Translations under genes and position numbers: made by a program
The notes under the pieces: model-generated
Databases searched by the model: none
The model's input: the letters and a program-made list of their open reading frames with translations, nothing else
What the model was told of the DNA's origin: nothing
From: UBA6624 sp964517115 [NCBI: uncultured bacterium]
GTDB taxonomy: Bacteria; UBP7; UBA6624
Direction of reading: 5' to 3'
NCBI GenBank assembly: GCA_964517115.1
Contig: CAZFBE010000015.1
Coordinates: forward strand, 1-21,623
Length of the DNA: 21,623 bases
Shown: positions 17,123 through 21,623 of the stretch, one piece after another
Position numbering within the stretch: the first letter of the stretch is position 1
Layout of the letters: every line of letters starts with the position of its first letter

Positions 17123-17763
17123 TCTTCACTTCCGCCCAAATACGTTCTTTCAATTCCAAAAATAATCTTTAATGCTGTTGACATCATTCCCAAACCAACA
17201 CCAATCATGATTGCCCTTTTGCTGGCCATATTTGGAATATCCAATATCCATTGCTTAATTTCAGGAAGACTTTCAAAAACCCCTCCAGTTAGTATTGGGA
17301 CTTGACCAAGCATAACTAAACATGCTGCTAGAAGAAGAAGGGTAGCCTCTAAAGACCTTGCCCTAAATGCCCTGTAGGCTGCGCTTGCAATAAAAAAGGC
17401 TAAAAGGGAGAACATCGTAGCGCCTAAAGGAAGTTGAACATTCGTATACAGCCAAGCATTCCAAGGATGTTTAGTTCCTGTCAGATCCCCACTTGTCATA
17501 AACAAGCCCGTAACAATCATTGCAAAGAATCCAAAAAAAGTAACTATCGAATACCTCCACCCATCTTCTTTTCTTTTAAGCTTTCCTAAATGAAGTTTAA
17601 ATAAACTTGCAACACCTAAAACAATTGCAAATGCAGCAATAATGATGTAATATTTTTGAACCCATTCAGCATAACTATTCAATGGTCCCCAATCAAGGAA
17701 ATAATCCCCTATCATTAACATCCCAGCAATAAATGCAACTGCAAGAGGTCCCCTGTTGCTCAA
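17119..17763 (-). CDS. Module protein C, copy 2: six-pass membrane protein of unknown function (214 aa)
   Basis: No named family recognised. About six hydrophobic segments are visible. Two blocks are strongly shared with copy 1: the segment PLGATMFSLLAFFIASAAYR plus AFRARSLEATLLLL onwards (37 of 46 identical by my count), and DIPNMASKRAIMIGVG onwards to IFGIERTYLG (29 of 36). The RAFRAR and KRAI basic clusters probably mark cytoplasmic loops. The start is TTG at 17763, overlapping the TGA of gene D as TTGA, with a perfect AGGAGG 6 nt upstream; it aligns with the ATG start of copy 1. The 3' end overlaps gene B by ATGA. Conservation higher than in A or B suggests a core structural role. Confidence 0.85.
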   Translation of the reverse strand: MSNRGPLAVAFIAGMLMIGDYFLDWGPLNSYAEWVQKYYIIIAAFAIVLGVASLFKLHLGKLKRKEDGWRYSIVTFFGFFAMIVTGLFMTSGDLTGTKHPWNAWLYTNVQLPLGATMFSLLAFFIASAAYRAFRARSLEATLLLLAACLVMLGQVPILTGGVFESLPEIKQWILDIPNMASKRAIMIGVGLGMMSTALKIIFGIERTYLGGSEE

Positions 17764-18569
17764 CTTGAACCTCCTATTATTGAAAGAAATTTAACAGATC
17801 CAAAAAAAGTAAAAATACTTCCTATAAATAAAAATATCCACAATAAGGCCTTTCCAAAATCCTGAGCCTTGAGTGAAGAAATGATGCTTGAATCTTCTGA
17901 AAGATAAGCACTTGCTGCATACAACTCTTCTCCAATCAATGTGTAATCACAAGAAACAATAAAAAATGGAAGTTGTGTAACCGCATCCGTTCCTGCAATC
18001 TGGATAGCTCCAATCGAATTTCCTGTCTCGGCTAAAAGTAATGATTCTGCATAAAAATAACCCATTAGGAAAACAGTTGCTGGTTTTTCTCTTATCAAAA
18101 CACCTTCAACAGCTGCAGTATATGCAAATTGCTCTTGGGTAAGGTAAAAGATATCATCTTTTCTAAAGCTATCAATCATCCCCTCTTCAAGATAAGACTC
18201 TCTGACAATCTCCTGACTTAGGGTCATGACAATTGGATCAAATGATGGAACCTGTAACCTTGTTCCATACCTCGCAGCTCGTTTAGCAACTCTAGACAAA
18301 ATAGTTAATGAAGCAATTGTTGCTATATGACTTGCAGTTTCAAGACCCGTTGTATAAAGAATTGATTTGCCCATTTCGGTGGCTCGCCCTATCGCTTCAT
18401 TAACAGCATCGAGGCCAGCAATTTTTCTAATCTTGAAACTTGCTCCCTTTCTTGCCTTGTCCAAAAAGAAAACAAGAGCACAAATAAACAAAACAAGAAC
18501 AAGGAAAACAGGTCCCTTGCCCTCTTTTATTTGAATTTGAAAAATTAAGTTTAAAAAATTAAAAATCAT
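17760..18569 (-). CDS. Module protein D, copy 2: DUF6754-like membrane protein (269 aa)
   Basis: One membrane helix (about 20-37) is followed by the basic stretch KARKGASFKIRK, then a long, probably cytoplasmic core, and a C-terminal helix (about 241-258). The core contains GRATEMGK (61-68), LxVPxxDPIVM (105-115), QFAYTAAVEG (147-156) and a block from P163 to S224 that is 55 of 62 identical to copy 1, including YAESLLLAETG, GAIQIAGTDA and SCDYTLIGEELYAA. From memory this matches proteins annotated DUF6754, of unknown function, in several phyla; I could not search. Conserved acidic residues (E175, E181, D195, D208, E214, E215) could form a site. The ATG abuts the TAA of gene A of copy 1, with no clear RBS. 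Confidence 0.85.
   Translation of the reverse strand: MIFNFLNLIFQIQIKEGKGPVFLVLVLFICALVFFLDKARKGASFKIRKIAGLDAVNEAIGRATEMGKSILYTTGLETASHIATIASLTILSRVAKRAARYGTRLQVPSFDPIVMTLSQEIVRESYLEEGMIDSFRKDDIFYLTQEQFAYTAAVEGVLIREKPATVFLMGYFYAESLLLAETGNSIGAIQIAGTDAVTQLPFFIVSCDYTLIGEELYAASAYLSEDSSIISSLKAQDFGKALLWIFLFIGSIFTFFGSVKFLSIIGGSS
17770..17775 (-). promoter_or_regulatory. Ribosome binding site of module gene C, copy 2
   Basis: AGGAGG on the minus strand, inside the last codons of gene D, sits 6 nt before the TTG at 17763. It is the strongest Shine-Dalgarno in the module region and supports the TTG start. Confidence 0.75.
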
Positions 18570-19340
18570 TTAAATGTTTATGCCGAGCCAATCATAAAAA
18601 AGAAATTGAAATCTTCCAATCAAAAGACTAATACGAGCCATGACCGTATAGCCAAAAGATGCACCAAAAGAAATCATTAAAAAGTATATCCCCACTTTAT
18701 TCATAGCCTTCAAAACACCTTTAGATGGAAGACTGAAGAAAAAATATGCAACAGCACAGAGCGTTCCTATAAGCAATAAAGCGGAATTTATCCAAAGTGA
18801 TGTAGTTGCAGTTTGTGGATCTAGGCCAGCTGCATTAGCACAGCCTGCATTGAAAATACAAAAATCTCTAACTGAACCTTGTGCCTGGATCAAAACCCTT
18901 GTAGCCATTGAAGCAGGGATAGCAATACCGCTTGCAACCCCAATATACCAAGCAAAAGATATTCTTGAAAGCCAAGCATTTTTTCTAGAAATGAATATAA
19001 GGAATATGAAAATACCCAACATTAAAGGAACAACCATTCGTAGGTGTGGTTCAGCAATAATAGAGCCATTCTCATCAAGACCAAAAGCCTTTTGCACATT
19101 CCCTTCTCCAAGTGCTGAGAAACCCTTCCTCAACTCATCAATCAAATTTGGCTTCAGGGTATTCCAATAGTAAATGGATATGTAATAACCAGTAGAAACA
19201 CCTACGAACAAGTGTTCAGCAAATTTATAAAAAGGATTATCTTTGTAAAGGAAAGAAAAAATACACAAAGTTAAAAAAGCAGCAATCCAAATGCCCAAAC
19301 CTTCAGGTGTATTAAATGGAGCAATTAAATTAAATATCAT
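18570..19340 (-). CDS. Module protein A, copy 1: six-pass membrane protein of unknown function (256 aa)
   Basis: Homologue of the A protein at 15525-16265, ten residues longer because of a bigger loop between membrane segments 2 and 3 (about residues 61-101). It begins MIFNLIAPF and shares FSFLYKDNP, EHLFVGVSTGY, the Cys195-containing YFFFS segment and the C-terminal GASFGYTVMAR...DWLG block. C161-x5-C167 occupies the same loop as the pair in copy 2. Membrane segments are roughly 15-33, 41-58, 102-118, 127-145, 183-203 and 216-241. It overlaps gene B by ATGA, with GGTGAG just before the ATG, and directly abuts gene D of the second copy, so the two modules form one continuous unit. Confidence 0.85.
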   Translation of the reverse strand: MIFNLIAPFNTPEGLGIWIAAFLTLCIFSFLYKDNPFYKFAEHLFVGVSTGYYISIYYWNTLKPNLIDELRKGFSALGEGNVQKAFGLDENGSIIAEPHLRMVVPLMLGIFIFLIFISRKNAWLSRISFAWYIGVASGIAIPASMATRVLIQAQGSVRDFCIFNAGCANAAGLDPQTATTSLWINSALLLIGTLCAVAYFFFSLPSKGVLKAMNKVGIYFLMISFGASFGYTVMARISLLIGRFQFLFYDWLGINI

Positions 19341-20194
19341 TTCTCACCATCTCTCAAAGATTTCAATCTTGAAATTTCCTGGCCTTTTGTTCCAAAGAAA
19401 TACCCCAAATTTCCTAAAATTATAAAAACAAGGATAACAATATGCCCTAAAGATTGAGCATCCATACCTTGGACAGCAGCACCAGGAGCGTTAACCAAAA
19501 GCTCATATTCAGCAGCACCCTTCATTCCACCCATCAAACCAACTATTTGCCCTGATTGATAAAAAACATAAGCTTCTGGAGCAGAAACGGCAGTCATCCC
19601 TATTCCAATAGGAACCCCCATTTGATCACCAGCATATTGAATCCAAAGATCTGAAATTGCAGTTGCCTCAAGCCCAACAACCATAGCACAATCCTCTAAG
19701 GTTTCAACCCCTTCCATAATAGGCAAATCGTCAGTATTATTTCCATAATAATCTTTCGGGAAAGGTTTTGAGATTCCTTGACCCATTTGAAGAATAACGT
19801 TAAGAGTTCCAACTTTGTAACCAAGGTAAGCTATATCTTTCCCCATAACAGCATTGAGTTCAGATTCTGCCCATTTCATAATGTCATTAGCAACACCTGG
19901 AGCATCTGGAGCCAAACTAACACCCAAGACTGGAATGCCCTTTGATAAAGAATGCCTTATCAAAGCTTTTGCCATGGGTGTTAATTCAGGAGCTGTAGAA
20001 GGACCAAAATCAAGACCTAAAATAATGGGTTTTGTACCATCTAGATTTTCGATAAAAGAATGTATGTCTTCAACTTCTTTCGTTGTGGTTACAGGAAGAC
20101 CAAGAGGTTTCAATACTGGGAATGCTACAAAAAGAGCCATTGCAAGAAAAACCCACCTTCTGTCGATAGAGGATAATTTTTGCCAAATATTCAT
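19337..20194 (-). CDS. Module protein B, copy 1: membrane-anchored soluble domain of unknown function (285 aa)
   Basis: Homologue of the B protein at 16262-17122. The N-terminal 19 residues match at 15 positions (MNIWxKLxSIDRRW then a helix), and a second membrane helix lies at about 250-268. The intervening domain, probably periplasmic, has PIILGLDFGPSTAPELTPM (56-74), GIPVLGVSLAPDAPG (86-100), GYKVG (125-129), DLPIM (156-160), a glycine-rich VGLMGGMKG and AAEYE (227-231). The strand-then-Gly/Asp pattern suggests a Rossmann-like alpha/beta fold, but no nucleotide-binding motif is complete. Only the motifs are kept between copies, so the two B domains may bind different things. It overlaps C by ATGA and has a GGAAG RBS. 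Confidence 0.83.
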   Translation of the reverse strand: MNIWQKLSSIDRRWVFLAMALFVAFPVLKPLGLPVTTTKEVEDIHSFIENLDGTKPIILGLDFGPSTAPELTPMAKALIRHSLSKGIPVLGVSLAPDAPGVANDIMKWAESELNAVMGKDIAYLGYKVGTLNVILQMGQGISKPFPKDYYGNNTDDLPIMEGVETLEDCAMVVGLEATAISDLWIQYAGDQMGVPIGIGMTAVSAPEAYVFYQSGQIVGLMGGMKGAAEYELLVNAPGAAVQGMDAQSLGHIVILVFIILGNLGYFFGTKGQEISRLKSLRDGEK

Positions 20195-20859
20195 TTTCCA
20201 CTTCCCATATAAGTTCTTTCAATACCAAAGATTATCTTTATCGCTGTTGCCGTCATGCCTAAACCAACTCCAATTGTTATAGCTCTTTTTGCAGCAGTGT
20301 TTGGAATGTCCATAATCCATTCAGCTATTGCAGGCAATGAAAAAGATCCAGATAGATTCAGAGCATCAGAAATAACAGCACCAATAGGTACTCTCCCTAT
20401 CATTACTATTGCTGCAGCAATCAGCAGCAAGGTAGCTTCGGTATTTCTAGCCCTGAAAGCTCTGTAAGCTGCGCTTGCAACGAAAAAAGCCAAAAGAGAA
20501 AACATTGTTGCTGAAAGAGGGACCTGGAAATTATTGAACACCCATTGGAAATTGTCATTTGTCCCAATGCTATCGCCTTCAGTTTGAGCTAAACCTATCC
20601 AAGAAACTACAAAAGTCGAAGCTATAACTATCCAAGAATAAATTGAATCAGAGTCTTTATCCCTTATGTTTTTAGCATGCTTGATAATCAGTGTTGCTAC
20701 CCCTAAATACAATACAAAAACTCCAATAACTATGTTATTTTGATTTAATTCTTCATAAATGATCCTTACCCAATCAACATTATCTCTTTCTACAAAATAA
20801 GAAAAAGCCATAAATATGCCGGTTAGGAAAGCTACAGTTAAAGGAAGTTTTGTTTTCAT
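20191..20859 (-). CDS. Module protein C, copy 1: six-pass membrane protein of unknown function (222 aa)
   Basis: Homologue of the C protein at 17119-17763, starting with ATG and preceded by GAGG at 10 nt. Predicted membrane segments are about 6-22, 43-60, 74-92, 114-132, 142-160 and 189-211. The strongest conservation is in segments 4-6 and their loops (AAYRAFRAR, DIPNTAAKRAI, IFGIERTY); segments 1-3 have diverged, and the segment 5-6 loop is several residues longer here. The gene overlaps D and B by ATGA at both ends. The basic RAFRAR and KRAI stretches may contact the cytoplasmic core of D, but this is inference. Confidence 0.85.
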   Translation of the reverse strand: MKTKLPLTVAFLTGIFMAFSYFVERDNVDWVRIIYEELNQNNIVIGVFVLYLGVATLIIKHAKNIRDKDSDSIYSWIVIASTFVVSWIGLAQTEGDSIGTNDNFQWVFNNFQVPLSATMFSLLAFFVASAAYRAFRARNTEATLLLIAAAIVMIGRVPIGAVISDALNLSGSFSLPAIAEWIMDIPNTAAKRAITIGVGLGMTATAIKIIFGIERTYMGSGK

Positions 20860-21623
20860 TTACCAAAAACCTCAAAAATTAAAGAATTACCAAGAAGTGT
20901 CATAACTAAACCAACAATTATCAAAATACACAGTAAAGCTTTTAGGTAATCTGCTGCCTTTAATGAAGACATTAGGTCAGGTGATTTTGAAAGATATGCT
21001 CCTGCAGCATACAACTCTTCTCCAATTAATGTGTAATCACAAGAAGTAATAAAAAATGGTAATTGATGTATTGCATCCGTGCCAGCAATTTGGATAGCCC
21101 CAATTGAGTTTCCTGTCTCGGCCAAAAGTAATGATTCAGCATAAAACATGCCTTGTAAAAATATAGTTGCTGGTCTTTCTCTCACCATGATTCCATTAAC
21201 TGCAGCAGTGTAGCCAAACTGATCTTCAGTTATAAAAAAATTATCTTCTTCATTTAGTATTTCAGGCTTTCCTGCCTGGAGATAAGCGTCTCTTAAAGTC
21301 TCTTTTGCAACACTCATTACAATGGGGTCCCTGTGTGGAACTATCAACCGACTTTCGTAATTTGCAACTCTTTGTGCAACCCTTCCTAAAATATTCAAAC
21401 TTGCCAAAGTTGCAACATCAGCAGCACTTGAAAGCCCTGGGCAAAAAAGAATTGGTTTACCCATCTCTGTAGCCCTTCCAATTGCTTCATTTACTGCATC
21501 CAGGCCAGGGATAGACCTTACATAAAGATCAGCTCCCTTTCTAGCTTTTGATAGTGTGACTAAAATTGCCGTAATAAATAAAAGGCATGCCCAAAGCGTG
21601 GTTTCTTGATCTGGTTTAAAAAA
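20856..21623 (-). CDS. Module protein D, copy 1: DUF6754-like membrane protein, 5' end outside window
   Basis: The frame runs to the right edge, giving 255 visible residues; an internal ATG at 21464 is not the start. Upstream of it the reading continues with a membrane helix ending LSKARKGAD and then GLDAVNEAIGRATEMGK, exactly as in copy 2, so by alignment only about 10-15 N-terminal residues are missing. The core matches copy 2 closely (55 of 62 from PATIFLQG to AYLS), including LIVPHRDPIVM, QFGYTAAVNG and SCDYTLIGEELYAA. A C-terminal hydrophobic helix follows. It overlaps C by ATGA. What lies further upstream, including the promoter or further copies of the module, cannot be seen. Confidence 0.85.
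   Translation of the reverse strand, partial: FFKPDQETTLWACLLFITAILVTLSKARKGADLYVRSIPGLDAVNEAIGRATEMGKPILFCPGLSSAADVATLASLNILGRVAQRVANYESRLIVPHRDPIVMSVAKETLRDAYLQAGKPEILNEEDNFFITEDQFGYTAAVNGIMVRERPATIFLQGMFYAESLLLAETGNSIGAIQIAGTDAIHQLPFFITSCDYTLIGEELYAAGAYLSKSPDLMSSLKAADYLKALLCILIIVGLVMTLLGNSLIFEVFGK

Larger units (their letters stand above)
15525..18569 (-). other. Four-gene membrane module D-C-B-A, copy 2
   Basis: Second copy with the same gene order, near-equal protein lengths (269, 214, 286, 246) and the same 4-base overlaps (TTGA at D/C, then ATGA). Similarity is at protein level only, so the duplication is old. Conservation by eye falls in the order D > C > A > B. Confidence 0.85.
18570..21623 (-). 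other. Four-gene membrane module D-C-B-A, copy 1 (5' truncated by window)
   Basis: Genes D, C, B and A occur in this order with 4-base ATGA overlaps throughout, implying translational coupling and fixed stoichiometry. The end of A abuts the start of D of copy 2. Confidence 0.85.

Noticed and set aside
15525-19340. Shared MIFN start of proteins A and D as evidence of a common origin
   Set aside because: Only four residues match and the rest of the N-termini do not align; chance is likely in AT-rich DNA.
19854-20282. Plus-strand ORF of 142 codons
   Set aside because: It is antisense to conserved module genes B and C, shows no recognisable protein features, and its length is what AT-rich antisense frames can give by chance.
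20856-21464. Module gene D copy 1 as a complete 202-residue protein
   Set aside because: The frame continues in register to the window edge with residues matching copy 2 (KARKGA, GRATEMG), so the ATG at 21464 is internal.
1-21623. Recent horizontal transfer or mobile-element insertion
   Set aside because: Base composition and gene packing look even across the window, with no transposase, integrase, tRNA or flanking repeats.

Overview
This is an AT-rich (by eye, upper-30s % GC) stretch of bacterial chromosome. Every credible gene lies on the minus strand, so transcription runs from high to low coordinates. Genes are packed with overlaps of a few bases (ATGA, TTGA, TGATG), and the only non-coding gap over 15 bp is about 118 bp (8605-8722). 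I see no RNA genes, IS elements, CRISPR arrays or convincing terminators. Type II secretion/type IV pilus-like pseudopilins with a GspO/PilD-type prepilin peptidase point to a diderm (Gram-negative) bacterium. The order PhoH - 7TM-HD hydrolase - YbeY - CorB/CorC is known from several phyla, including delta-proteobacteria-like lineages. The phylum cannot be fixed from this sequence; an uncultivated AT-rich lineage is a guess.

Region 1 (21623 to 15525, first transcribed): two tandem copies of a four-gene membrane-protein module, called D-C-B-A here. D has flanking membrane segments and a very conserved core that I recall as DUF6754. C and A are predicted six-pass membrane proteins. B has two membrane anchors around a large, probably periplasmic, domain. 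The copies keep the same gene order, similar lengths and the same overlap style but have clearly diverged. I know of no assigned function, and this is the best candidate for an undescribed system. D of the first copy runs off the right edge.

Region 2 (15512 to 9557): a conserved housekeeping run of PhoH/YbeZ ATPase, a PgpH-like membrane HD phosphodiesterase with a very small ectodomain, YbeY rRNA endonuclease, two successive CNNM/CorC-type CBS membrane proteins, and a plant-type (Thr-nucleophile) asparaginase/isoaspartyl peptidase.

Region 3 (9547 to 1): prepilin peptidase, then a gap with a perfect 22-bp palindrome and a possible promoter. Five pseudopilin genes follow in the order H-I-G-J-K. 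All five are two to several times larger than their usual relatives and rich in cysteines (4, 10, 6 and 8 in the complete proteins, 18 in the visible part of K). J and K carry EF-hand-like calcium loops. The prepilin peptidase would process these proteins, which would form the pseudopilus and its tip complex. K is still open after 1170 codons at the left edge.
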